A stretch of 64,000 nt of DNA from CAG-103 sp905215475 (lineage in GTDB: Bacteria; Bacillota; Clostridia; Oscillospirales; Oscillospiraceae): contig CAJMPW010000006.1 in the NCBI GenBank assembly GCA_905215475.1, positions 113,925 to 177,924 of the forward strand, written 5' to 3'. The first letter of the stretch is position 1. Each line of letters begins with the position of its first letter. The position numbers and the translations under genes were made by a program. The notes below the pieces were generated by a model, which saw nothing but the letters and a program-made list of their open reading frames with translations, ran no database searches and was not told the DNA's origin. This document shows positions 17,101 to 24,795 of this stretch, in pieces.

Positions 17101-17397
17101 TATACGAGGGAGTAGTGGCCGAATTGCTAAAAGCTCCTCATAAAATCCCACCAAAGGCTTGGTCGCGCACTTGATCGAGGTAGCAAGTTCAAGCCATTTA
17201 TCATCTAATGCTGCAAAATCAAGAAGACCATCGTGCAGCAAAGAGTCATCATCTAATAATGAGTTTGGGTGTTTGATCAATTGCTGAATTTGTTGGATTC
17301 CAAACCCCTTGAAGAATAGTAGTGTGTTTCCTGTGAAATCGGAGATAAGCGCCTCGATACGATGGGAAAAATGCTGCTCAATAGATTGTGTAGGCAT
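14164..17397 (-). CDS. Large RecQ-like superfamily 2 DNA helicase, possible defence gene
   Basis: 1077 aa. A roughly 300-residue N-terminal region of unknown fold precedes a RecQ-type helicase core: Walker A TAPTGSGKS (about 325-333), PLIALMNDQV, DEAH (about 430), LTATA, and the motif VI segment QEIGRAARN (about 640). An uncharacterised 400-residue C-terminal region follows. It is far longer than housekeeping RecQ (about 600 aa) and has no obvious RQC zinc cysteines. Its base composition is visibly more AT-rich than the flanking transporter genes, and it has its own promoter and terminator, which suggests horizontal acquisition. Stand-alone large helicases of this sort occur in phage-defence contexts, but no partner gene is visible. 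GGAGGG precedes the ATG. Confidence 0.8.
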   Translation of the reverse strand: MPTQSIEQHFSHRIEALISDFTGNTLLFFKGFGIQQIQQLIKHPNSLLDDDSLLHDGLLDFAALDDKWLELATSIKCATKPLVGFYEELLAIRPLLPRIKVDRIVVIENNILSPWVPCCFSYCDAEKLFDYWQTEHEPPAGSFLTQLVQFYGDVKLLTEEKALLLPAAIDDERIVIVPFWRENAVAQEPLTDNIEHIEVNSDRDWEYCLDMTNGRFSPALFLESTTNFSARTNAILCAASVFGLDIFVDELELYREKIEYNDSQFLPVLQKYWGNTAHFRPLLFYKDPDRSQETEVITQGQIIAEIVDQCEAANSGEPFSNVFITAPTGSGKSILFQIPAVYMAEKYNLVTIVVSPLIALMNDQVDQLRREHGISIAACINSSMSIEERSDVISQIHTGQKSLLYLAPELLLTTHLQSFLGGRQVGMAVIDEAHTVTSWGRDFRSDYWFLGDFLKRTSRDGLSFPVLCLTATAVYSGDNDVVNDTIRELGLGKTIIHLGNVKRSNISFDIQRHDPAQIVGRLDDVKLNLTLKRMKAYIASGEKVLAYFPYRSQVDQIYNLISSADHIKLRRYHGQIPSPERKMTERDYKKGTAMGLFCTKAFGMGVDVGDIKHVVHFAPTGTLSDYVQEIGRAARNTEIQGIAHIDYFPSDLRYVRSLNGISEMRQYQLREMLKKICAIQKAKKRRNLLISAETFEYLFKEKEVENRTKTGLLLLSKDLSNKYTFPVLVVRPKAMLSKNYINVPSEIESEFLKTYGSYCTFQQGVSRRTVPAKNQSYASDTTVYSSGKTFLVDMAGIWENCYPDRSFGMFKKEFFEQQIFVGGNGYSVVPRARVEIRYSDNYTSVSQRSEEVITAITQIFEKYKNGETKQFSQRQFETELAEMLGEKVVPRDKIGLLLDIFTESVNENAVYSQNRSRVRVLRSRKMPGTDETGYFVSSAAYAQLPSFFARQIRQCEVNAENNSFFRFYPLVQNKQIEIMPLLRLLELLGLATYEIRGGEKAEVFVRINDPAKLERLAASGKYTNGVLQSIQAHHRNNERLLSAFFATDMSDDARWELIEQYFLGNEEHVRNVLNIAD

Positions 17398-17459
17398 TGT
17401 GAAGCCCTCCTTTTCTTTCTATACCAAATCAAATTCGGTACGGGCTAAGCAATGCATTA

Positions 17460-17488
17460 ATTATACAGCGAACTCATCGAATTTGCAA
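17460..17488 (-). promoter_or_regulatory. Promoter of the RecQ-like helicase
   Basis: On the minus strand TTGCAA (17488-17483) and TATAAT (17465-17460) have a 17-nt spacer. The helicase ATG is 62 nt downstream. Confidence 0.7.
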
Positions 17489-17528
17489 TTATTGTTATTC
17501 CAAGTTTGTAGGACTATCCTGGGTCGCA

Positions 17529-18896
17529 TCACGCGCCTGCCTCGAGCTTGTGCAGCGCCTTGCGAAACTGCGTCGCAAACAGGATGGCGGTGCACGTGAC
17601 GGCAATCACGTCCGCGACGGGCTCGGCCAGATACACGGCGGTCGTCTGATCGGACAGCAGCGCCGGCAGCAGATAGATCAGCGGCAGCAGCAGCACGAAT
17701 TTGCGCAGCACGGCCACGATGATCGAGCACAGCGCACTGCCGATGGACACGAACGTCATCTGGCAGGCGATCTGGATGCCGAACAAAAACAGCCCCGCGC
17801 AATAGATGCGCAGCACGCGCGTCGTAAAGGCGATGAGCGCCGCGTCCGGCGTGAAGATGCGCGCAAACAGACCGGGGGCGAGCTCGATGAGCGCCCAGAG
17901 CGACACGGAGTAGATCAGGCACACCTTGAGCAGCAGGCGAAACGTCTCGCGCACGCGCGCGGTGTTTTTCGCGCCGAAGTTGTAGCTCGTGATCGGCTGC
18001 GCGCCCTGCCCGATGCCCTGCAGCGGCAGCATGGCAAACTGCATCACGCTCGTGAGGATCGTCATCGCGCCGACGGCGATGTCGCCGCCGTACCTGAGCA
18101 GGGAGGCGTTGAAGCACACGGAGATGACGCTCTCGCTCGCCTGCATCGTGAACGTCGCCAGACCAAGCGCCACGCACGGCAGGATGAGCTTAGGCGAGAC
18201 GAAGAGGTTTTGGCGCCGGAGGTGCAAAAACGCCTTCTTCCCGCACAGAAACGACAGCACCCACGCGCACGAGAGCCCCTGCGAGAGCACGGTCGCCAGC
18301 GCCGCGCCGCGCACACCCATGTCCAGCGCGAAGATGAAGACCGGGTCGAGGATGATGTTCGCCGCCGCGCCGATGAGCACCGTGTACATGCCCACCTTGG
18401 CAAAGCCCTGCGCCGTGATGAAGGCGTTCATGCCGAGCGTGAGCTCGACAAAGAGCGTGCCAAACGCATAAATATGCAGATAGTCGGCGGCGTAGCCGAT
18501 GGTGTTCTCACTTGCGCCGAAGGCCAGCAGCGCGTCGCGCCCCCAGAGCAGCAGCGCCGCCGTGAGCACGACCGAGATGCCGATCTGCAGCATGAAGCAG
18601 CCGCCGAGCGTCTTTTCGGCGCTGTCCATATCGTCGCGCCCCATGAAGATCGACGCGCGCGGCGCGCCGCCGGAGGCTGTGAAGCACGCGAAGGCCGACA
18701 CGATCAGGATGATCGGCAGGCACACGCCCACGCCGGTCAGCGCGGCGCTGCCGACCTCGGGAATGTGGCCGATGTAGATGCGGTCGACGATGTTGTAGAG
18801 CATATTGACCAGCTGCGCGATCACCGTCGGGATCGCGAGCCGGCGCAGAAGCTGTCCGACCGGCTCCGTGCCGAGAAATGTTTTGTCCTGCTGCAT
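17529..18896 (-). CDS. MATE-family multidrug/Na+ efflux transporter
   Basis: 455 aa with 12 predicted helices in two homologous halves. MATE landmarks are PTVIAQLVNMLYNIVDRIYI near the start, then DPVFIFALDMGVRGAALATV and GIGQGAQPITSYNFGAKN. MATE proteins export cationic or amphipathic compounds by Na+ or H+ antiport. The ATG at 18896 abuts the stop of the upstream MarR gene with no gap, so the two are translationally coupled and MarR probably represses the pump. Confidence 0.93.
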   Translation of the reverse strand: MQQDKTFLGTEPVGQLLRRLAIPTVIAQLVNMLYNIVDRIYIGHIPEVGSAALTGVGVCLPIILIVSAFACFTASGGAPRASIFMGRDDMDSAEKTLGGCFMLQIGISVVLTAALLLWGRDALLAFGASENTIGYAADYLHIYAFGTLFVELTLGMNAFITAQGFAKVGMYTVLIGAAANIILDPVFIFALDMGVRGAALATVLSQGLSCAWVLSFLCGKKAFLHLRRQNLFVSPKLILPCVALGLATFTMQASESVISVCFNASLLRYGGDIAVGAMTILTSVMQFAMLPLQGIGQGAQPITSYNFGAKNTARVRETFRLLLKVCLIYSVSLWALIELAPGLFARIFTPDAALIAFTTRVLRIYCAGLFLFGIQIACQMTFVSIGSALCSIIVAVLRKFVLLLPLIYLLPALLSDQTTAVYLAEPVADVIAVTCTAILFATQFRKALHKLEAGA

Positions 18897-19343
18897 TCAG
18901 AGTGCCTCCCCATGTGCGATGTGGTCCAGATTTTGTGCGAACGCCGTCAGGCAGCGCTGAAACGTCTCGAGCGCGTCGGGCGCGACGCCCGCGGACATCT
19001 GCGCGATGAACTGCTCCTGCAGGGCCTGCCCGCGCGCGATGATGGGCGCGGCCTTGTCCGTGCACACGAGGCGGCAGCGCCGCCGGTCGCCGGGGTCGCG
19101 TGCGCGCAGCAGATACCCCTCGCGCACGAGCTTGTCGACGTGAAACGACACGATGCCCGGCTTGAGCCGGCGGTATGTGCAGATGTCGCGCGCGGTGTCC
19201 AGCCCCGGATTGTTGGCCAGAAAGAGCAGAATGTCCACGGCGTTGGGCGCCATGTCCAGCTCCGCGCTCAGCGGCTGCATGACGACGGCGTAGGCGTCGA
19301 GGATGCGGCGCGTGTATGTGTAGACCTGCGATGCGGTGAGCAC
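18897..19343 (-). CDS. MarR-family regulator of the MATE pump
   Basis: 148 aa. The GTG at 19343 is chosen because AGGAGGTGAC lies 7 nt upstream; the longer frame would start inside the promoter region. It has a winged-helix domain (ARDICTYRRLKPGIVSFHVD, then a basic wing RDPGDRRRCRLV). The gene is coupled to the MATE gene and preceded by an inverted repeat just after its own -10, the usual set-up for substrate-responsive autorepression. Confidence 0.88.
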   Translation of the reverse strand: MLTASQVYTYTRRILDAYAVVMQPLSAELDMAPNAVDILLFLANNPGLDTARDICTYRRLKPGIVSFHVDKLVREGYLLRARDPGDRRRCRLVCTDKAAPIIARGQALQEQFIAQMSAGVAPDALETFQRCLTAFAQNLDHIAHGEAL

Positions 19344-19364
19344 GGCTGTCACCTCCTGAAAATA

Positions 19365-19415
19365 GTTCAATTTTGAACGATTTTGTATTATACCAGCTTC
19401 CGACCGGAAAGCAAG
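19365..19415 (-). promoter_or_regulatory. MarR operator and promoter
   Basis: On the minus strand TTGCTT (about 19414-19409) and TATAAT (19392-19387) are about 16 nt apart. The inverted repeat GTTCAATTTTGAAC (19365-19378) lies just downstream of the -10 and is a candidate MarR site. Confidence 0.55.
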
Positions 19416-19437
19416 CGGAAATTTGTGAACAATTCTA

Positions 19438-19475
19438 TTGACAATAAAAACAGCGCGTGTATAATTGTATACAAT
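19438..19475 (+). promoter_or_regulatory. Promoter and GntR-type operator of the citrate operon
   Basis: TTGACA (19438-19443) and TATAAT (19460-19465) have a 16-nt spacer. The perfect palindrome ATTGTATACAAT (19464-19475) overlaps the -10 and start region. It resembles FadR-subfamily GntR sites, which have GT...AC cores, fitting the FCD-type GntR encoded as the second gene of the operon. Confidence 0.65.
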
Positions 19476-19507
19476 AATACAAAGCAACGGAAAGGAGTCC
19501 CACTGCC

Positions 19508-20884
19508 ATGCTTGAAATATCCAGAAAGACGAATTTGCTGGAGCAGAATGCGTATAAATATTCGCTCCAGGATGTAGCGGAACCCAACCTCCAGCGCGAC
19601 ATTTATACTCAGGGCATGGTGCCGAAGGTGCCGTTCAACCACCGGCGCGTGCCGATGCATATGCCCGAGGAGATCTGGATCACGGACACGTCCCTGCGCG
19701 ACGGGCAGCAGTCCGTGGAGCCGTACACGGTCGAGCAGATCGTCAATATCTATAAGTATCTCTCCCGGCTCGGCGGTCCGTACGGCATCATCCGGCAGAC
19801 GGAGTTTTTCATCTACAGCAAGAAAGACCGCGAGGCGCTCGAAAAGTGCATGGAGCTGGGGCTGAAGTTCCCGGAGATCACGACGTGGATCCGCGCGACG
19901 AAGGAGGACTTTCGCCTCGTGCGCGACCTCGGCATCCGCGAGACGGGCATTCTCGTCAGCTGCAGCGACTACCACATCTTTAAGAAAATGAAGATGACGC
20001 GCCGTCAGGCCATGGACTATTACCTTGCGACCGTGGCGGATGCGTTTGCAGCCGGCGTCGTGCCGCGCTGCCACCTGGAGGACATCACGCGCGCCGATTT
20101 TTACGGCTTTGTCGTGCCGTTTGTCAACGAGCTGCAAAAGCTCTCGCGGCAGGCGGGCATCCCGGTCAAGATCCGCGCGTGCGACACCATGGGCTACGGC
20201 ATCCCCTACACGGAGGCGGCGCTGCCGCGCAGCGTGGCCGGCATCATCTACGGCCTGCAGCAGTATTCCGACGTACCGAGCGAGTGCCTTGAGTGGCACG
20301 GGCACAACGATTTTTACAAGGCGGTCGTCAACGCCTCGACCGCGTGGCTCTACGGTGCGAGCGCGGTCAACTGCTCCCTGCTCGGCATCGGCGAGCGCAC
20401 GGGCAACATCCCGCTCGAGGCGATGGTGTTCGAGTACGCGTCGCTGCGCGGATCGCTCGACGGCATGGACCCGACCGTCATCACCGAGATCGCGGACTAT
20501 TTCCAGCACGAGATCGGCTATGACATCCCGCCGATGACGCCGTTCGTCGGGCGCGACTTCAACGCCACGCGCGCCGGCATCCACGCCGACGGGCTGCTCA
20601 AGGATGCGGAGATCTACACGATCTTCGACACCGAAAAGCTCCTCAACCGCCCGGCGTCCGTGCAGGTCGCAAAGACCTCCGGTCTTGCGGGCATCGCCTA
20701 CTGGATCAACCAGAACTACCGCCTGACCGGCGACGCGCAGATCGACAAGCACGATCCGCTCGTGCTTGCGCTCAAGGGCTGGGTGGATGCGGAATACGAG
20801 GACGGCCGCCAGACCGTCATCTCGGCCAAGGAGCTCAACGCCAAGATCGCGGAGCTGGCGCCCGGCCGCTTCGCGCAGGTCTGA
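19508..20884 (+). CDS. Probable Re-citrate synthase (HMGL/isopropylmalate synthase-like)
   Basis: 458 aa of the DRE-TIM metallolyase superfamily: ITDTSLRDGQQS (about 57-68) is the metal/proton-transfer signature, HGHND (about 263) supplies metal-binding His residues, and NCSLLGIGERTGN follows. The isopropylmalate and homocitrate synthases share this fold. The operon continues with aconitase and isocitrate dehydrogenase, and the length matches the Re-face citrate synthase of Clostridium kluyveri, so the likely reaction is acetyl-CoA + oxaloacetate to citrate with Re stereochemistry. No canonical citrate synthase is visible. A homocitrate synthase role is the main alternative. Confidence 0.75.
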   Translation: MLEISRKTNLLEQNAYKYSLQDVAEPNLQRDIYTQGMVPKVPFNHRRVPMHMPEEIWITDTSLRDGQQSVEPYTVEQIVNIYKYLSRLGGPYGIIRQTEFFIYSKKDREALEKCMELGLKFPEITTWIRATKEDFRLVRDLGIRETGILVSCSDYHIFKKMKMTRRQAMDYYLATVADAFAAGVVPRCHLEDITRADFYGFVVPFVNELQKLSRQAGIPVKIRACDTMGYGIPYTEAALPRSVAGIIYGLQQYSDVPSECLEWHGHNDFYKAVVNASTAWLYGASAVNCSLLGIGERTGNIPLEAMVFEYASLRGSLDGMDPTVITEIADYFQHEIGYDIPPMTPFVGRDFNATRAGIHADGLLKDAEIYTIFDTEKLLNRPASVQVAKTSGLAGIAYWINQNYRLTGDAQIDKHDPLVLALKGWVDAEYEDGRQTVISAKELNAKIAELAPGRFAQV

Positions 20885-20897
20885 CAGGAGGTGCAGC

Positions 20898-21551
20898 ATG
20901 AAAGATTTCCGTACCGTTACGCTGGCCGATCAGGTGTTTGAGCGGCTGGAATCCGACATCATACAGGGCGTTTACCCGCGCGGCGAGGTGCTCACGGAGC
21001 TGCGGCTCGTCGAGCAGCTCAACGTCAGCCGCACGCCCATCCGCGAGGCGCTGCGCCGCCTCGAGCAGGAGCACCTCATCGCCGACACCGGCAAGGGCAC
21101 GGTCGTGCTCGGCATCACGGCGGAGGATCTGGTGGACATCATGGACATCCGCTGCAAGATCGAGGGGCTCGCGTCGTACTACGCGGCGAAAAACGCCGCG
21201 CCCGAAGGACTTGCGCGCCTGCAGCATATTCTGGATCTGCAGGAGTTTTACTTTGAAAAGCGCGACGCCGAGCACCTGCGCGAGATGGACGACCAGTTTC
21301 ATGACATCATCTGCGACATGAGCGGTCACGCCGTCATCAGCGACACGCTCATGCCGCTGCACCGCAAGACCCGCCGCTACCGCAAGGCGTCCATCGCCGA
21401 CGCCAAGCGCACGGCGCAGGTGGTCAAAGAGCACCGCGCCATCTATGAGGCCATCGCCGCGGGCGATGCCGATGCGGCCGCCGCGCTCACGACCGAACAC
21501 ACAATCCACGCAAAGAAAAGTATGATCGAAAGGATGGATCTCCATGGGTGA
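20898..21551 (+). CDS. GntR-family (FCD domain) regulator
   Basis: 217 aa from the ATG at 20898, which has AGGAGGTG upstream; the longer frame would overlap the citrate synthase gene. A GntR winged helix (EVLTELRLVEQLNVSRTPIR, about residues 28-47) precedes an all-helical FCD ligand domain (LVDIMDIRCKIEGLAS ... EMDDQFHDII ... EHRAIYEAI). It lies between the citrate synthase and aconitase genes and overlaps aconitase by 8 nt. FCD regulators typically sense carboxylic acids, so citrate or a related acid is a reasonable ligand. The palindrome upstream of the operon suggests autoregulation. Confidence 0.9.
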   Translation: MKDFRTVTLADQVFERLESDIIQGVYPRGEVLTELRLVEQLNVSRTPIREALRRLEQEHLIADTGKGTVVLGITAEDLVDIMDIRCKIEGLASYYAAKNAAPEGLARLQHILDLQEFYFEKRDAEHLREMDDQFHDIICDMSGHAVISDTLMPLHRKTRRYRKASIADAKRTAQVVKEHRAIYEAIAAGDADAAAALTTEHTIHAKKSMIERMDLHG

Positions 21552-23475
21552 GACACTGGCTCAAAAAATCATCCGCGCACATCTGCTGCACGGCGACATG
21601 ACCCCCGGCAGCGAGATCGCCCTGCGCATTGACCAGACGCTCACGCAGGACGCGACCGGCACGATGGCCTATCTCGAGTTCGAGACGATGGGCATCGCGC
21701 GCGTAAAGACCGAGCTGAGCGTGGCCTATGTCGACCACAACACGCTGCAGTCCGGCTTTGAAAACGCGGACGACCACCGTTACCTCCAGACCGTGGCCGC
21801 AAAGCATGGCGTCTGGTTCTCGCGCCCCGGCAACGGCATCTGCCATCAGGTGCACCTTGAGCGCTTCGGCAAGCCCGGCAAGACGCTCATCGGCTCGGAC
21901 AGCCACACGCCCACCGGCGGCGGCATCGGTATGCTGGCCTTCGGCGCGGGCGGCATGGACGTTGCGGTCGCCATGGGCGGCGGCGCGTACTATATCACCA
22001 TGCCGAAAATGTTTAAGGTCAACCTCACCGGCACGCTGCGCCCGTTCGCCACCGCCAAGGACATCAGCCTCGAGCTGCTGCGCATCCTGTCGGTCAAGGG
22101 CGGCGTCGGCGCGATCATCGAGTGGGGCGGTCCGGGCATCGCGGCGCTGTCCGTGCCCGAGCGCGCGACGATCACAAACATGGGCACGGAGCTCGGCGCG
22201 ACGACGTCGATCTTCCCGTCGGACGCCGTGACGCGCGCATTTCTCGCCGCCGAGGGGCGTGCGGCGGACTTCACCCCGCTGCAGAGCGACCCGGACGCGC
22301 ACTATGACCGCGTCATCGACATCGACCTCAACACGCTCCAGCCCATGATCGCCTGCCCGCACAGCCCGGACAATGTCGTGCCCGTGGCGGCGCTTGCCGG
22401 CACGAAGGTCGATCAGGTCTGCATCGGCTCGTGCACGAATTCGTCCCTGTTCGATATGCTGAAGGTCGCGGCGCTGCTGCGCGGCAAGACCGTCGCCCCG
22501 GGCGTGAGCCTGTCCATCTCGCCGGGATCGAAGCAGGTGCTGACCATGCTCGCCGACTGCGGCGCGCTCACGGACATCCTCGCCAGCGGCGCGCGCCTGC
22601 TCGAGTGTGCCTGCGGCCCGTGCATCGGCATGGGCTTCTCGCCGAATTCCGGCGGCGTGAGCCTGCGCACGTTCAACCGCAACTTCCTTGGCCGCAGCGG
22701 CACGAAGGACGCGCAGGTCTACCTCGTCTCTCCGGAGACGGCGGTCGCCGCCGCGCTCACCGGCGTCATCACCGATCCGCAGACGCTTGGGCAGATGCCT
22801 GCCGTCACGCTGCCGGACAGCTTCCGCATCGACGACCGCGCTGTGCTGCCGCCCGCGCCGGCGGCGGAGGCGGACGCGGTGGAGGTCCTGCGCGGGCCGA
22901 ACATCCGCCCCTTCCCTCGCAGCAAGCCCTTTGCCGACTCGCTCGCGGCGGAGCTTGTGCTCAAGGTGGGCGACAACATCACGACCGACCACATCATGCC
23001 CGCCGGGGCAAAGATCCTGCCGTACCGCTCGAACATCCCGAAGCTGTCGGAGTTTTGCTTCACGGTCTGCGATCCGACCTTCCCGGCGCGCGCCAAGGCC
23101 GCCGGTGACGGCATCATCGTCGGCGGCAGCAACTACGGGCAGGGCTCGTCGCGCGAGCACGCGGCGCTCGTGCCGATGTATCTCGGCATCCGCTGCGTCG
23201 TGGCCAAGAGCTTCGCGCGCATCCACGCGGCAAACCTCATCAACGCCGGCATCCTGCCGCTGACGTTTGCCGACCCCGCCGATTATGACGCGCTGGCGCA
23301 GGGCGCACACCTGCGCATCGACAACATCCGCGCCGGTATGGCGGCGGGAGCGCTCACCCTCACGGACACGGCCGCGGGCAAGGCTTACCCCGTCGTGTGC
23401 AGCCTCACCGAGCGGCAGCAGGCCATCCTGCTCGCCGGCGGACTGCTCAACTACACAAAGGAGCACACACTATGA
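21544..23475 (+). CDS. acn: Aconitate hydratase
   Basis: 643 aa, the shorter mitochondrial-like type found in many Clostridia. It isomerises citrate to isocitrate through a 4Fe-4S cluster. The cluster cysteines are visible in CIGSCTNSS (about 297-305) and CACGPCIGMG (about 356-365), along with GSDSHTPTGGG and, in the C-terminal swivel domain, GGSNYGQGSSREHAA. It overlaps the GntR gene by 8 nt and isocitrate dehydrogenase by 4 nt (ATGA). The domain order looks complete. Confidence 0.95.
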   Translation: MGETLAQKIIRAHLLHGDMTPGSEIALRIDQTLTQDATGTMAYLEFETMGIARVKTELSVAYVDHNTLQSGFENADDHRYLQTVAAKHGVWFSRPGNGICHQVHLERFGKPGKTLIGSDSHTPTGGGIGMLAFGAGGMDVAVAMGGGAYYITMPKMFKVNLTGTLRPFATAKDISLELLRILSVKGGVGAIIEWGGPGIAALSVPERATITNMGTELGATTSIFPSDAVTRAFLAAEGRAADFTPLQSDPDAHYDRVIDIDLNTLQPMIACPHSPDNVVPVAALAGTKVDQVCIGSCTNSSLFDMLKVAALLRGKTVAPGVSLSISPGSKQVLTMLADCGALTDILASGARLLECACGPCIGMGFSPNSGGVSLRTFNRNFLGRSGTKDAQVYLVSPETAVAAALTGVITDPQTLGQMPAVTLPDSFRIDDRAVLPPAPAAEADAVEVLRGPNIRPFPRSKPFADSLAAELVLKVGDNITTDHIMPAGAKILPYRSNIPKLSEFCFTVCDPTFPARAKAAGDGIIVGGSNYGQGSSREHAALVPMYLGIRCVVAKSFARIHAANLINAGILPLTFADPADYDALAQGAHLRIDNIRAGMAAGALTLTDTAAGKAYPVVCSLTERQQAILLAGGLLNYTKEHTL

Positions 23476-24584
23476 ACGATATCGACCGCGCCTGTGCGGC
23501 GTTTCGCACCCTGCTCACCGAGCAGCAGACCCGCGTTGCGGCGATGACCGCCGCGCAGGTGGATTACACGAAAAAAGAGACCGTGACCGTCGGTCTCGTG
23601 GACGGCGACGGCATCGGTCCCATCATCATGGAGCAGGCGGTGCGCGTGCTTGAGGCGCTGCTCGCCGACGAGATCGCGCGCGGCAGCATCGCCCTGCGGC
23701 GCATCCGCGGGCTCACGCTCGAAAACCGCATGGCCTGCGATCAGGCCGTGCCGGACGACGTGCTCGCGGAGATCCTGACCTGCGACGTGCTGCTCAAGGG
23801 CCCGACCACGACGCCCATGGGCGGCGGACTCGAGAGCGCGAACGTAAAGCTGCGCCGCGCGCTCGACCTCTATGCAAACGTCCGCCCCGTGACCATTCCC
23901 GACGAGGGCATCGACTGGACGTTCTTCCGCGAGAACACGGAGGGCGAATATGCCCTCGGCAGCCGCGGCGTGGAGCTGCCCGGCATGGCCGTGGACTTCA
24001 AGGTCACGACCGACCCCGGCACGCGCCGCATCGCCCGCGCGGCGTTTGACTACGCCCGGCGCAACGGCAAAACGCGCGTGACCGTCGTCACGAAGGCGAA
24101 CATCCTCAAAAAGACCGATGGCAAGTTCACCGCCATCTGCCACGAGGTGGCCGCCGACTATCCGGAGATCACCGTCGATGACTACTATATTGATATCATG
24201 GCGGCGAACCTCGTCAACGAGCGCGTGCGCGGCGGCTTCCAGGTGCTGCTGCTGCCGAACCTCTACGGCGACATCATCACCGATGAGGCCGCGCAGCTTC
24301 AGGGCGGCGTCGGCACGGCGGGCAGCGCCAACATCGGCGACCGCCACGCCATGTTCGAGGCCATCCACGGCTCGGCGCCGCGCATGATCGAGCGCGGCAT
24401 GGGCGAGTACGCAAACCCGCAGAGCATCCTGCGTGCGGAGGTCATGCTGCTGCGGCACATCGGTCGCGCGGATGCGGCCGACCGGCTTGAGACGGCGCTC
24501 AACGCCTGTCCGGTCGTCATCACCGGCCGGCCGGACGGCGCGACCTGCGCCGAATACGGCGACGGGATCCTGAAACTGCTCTGA
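23472..24584 (+). CDS. icd: Isocitrate dehydrogenase, NAD-type
   Basis: 370 aa from the ATG at 23472, which overlaps the aconitase stop as ATGA. It is a beta-decarboxylating dehydrogenase: DGDGIGP at the start, SANVKLRRALDLYANVRP (the Ser/Asn/Arg substrate loop), FRENTEGEYALGSRG, then NLYGDIITDEAAQLQGG with metal-binding Asp residues and EAIHGSAPR at the cofactor site. Isopropylmalate dehydrogenase shares these motifs, but the S-x-N substrate loop and the operon with citrate synthase and aconitase favour isocitrate. About 40 extra N-terminal residues precede the core. Confidence 0.88.
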   Translation: MNDIDRACAAFRTLLTEQQTRVAAMTAAQVDYTKKETVTVGLVDGDGIGPIIMEQAVRVLEALLADEIARGSIALRRIRGLTLENRMACDQAVPDDVLAEILTCDVLLKGPTTTPMGGGLESANVKLRRALDLYANVRPVTIPDEGIDWTFFRENTEGEYALGSRGVELPGMAVDFKVTTDPGTRRIARAAFDYARRNGKTRVTVVTKANILKKTDGKFTAICHEVAADYPEITVDDYYIDIMAANLVNERVRGGFQVLLLPNLYGDIITDEAAQLQGGVGTAGSANIGDRHAMFEAIHGSAPRMIERGMGEYANPQSILRAEVMLLRHIGRADAADRLETALNACPVVITGRPDGATCAEYGDGILKLL

Positions 24585-24592
24585 AGCACGCG

Positions 24593-24618
24593 GCGGCGCG
24601 CCCTGACGGGCGCGCCGC
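24593..24618 (+). terminator. Hairpin at end of the citrate operon
   Basis: A perfect 11-bp GC stem (GCGGCGCGCCC / GGGCGCGCCGC) with a TGAC loop lies 8 bp after the dehydrogenase stop. The following T tract is weak, so termination may be partial. Confidence 0.6.
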
Positions 24619-24725
24619 TGAGCCTGTCTGTATTCGGTTCTTGGCGCAGAGATGCGTGTCAACACGGGGCGGAAAACGGCGGGAAAATTCGTGCAAAAAG
24701 ACGGCGCGCAAAGCCGCGGGATTTG

Positions 24726-24755
24726 TTGACAGACCGGGCGTTTTTGTGATATTAT
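24726..24755 (+). promoter_or_regulatory. Promoter of the pyrimidine operon
   Basis: TTGACA (24726-24731) precedes TATTAT (24750-24755) by 18 nt; GATATT two bases earlier is an alternative -10 with a 16-nt spacer. pyrC starts about 40 nt downstream. No PyrR-type attenuator leader was found, so control of this operon is not evident. Confidence 0.6.
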
Positions 24756-24795
24756 ATCAAAAATTTGCGATTCGGCAGAAATGAGGCGAGGAAAA

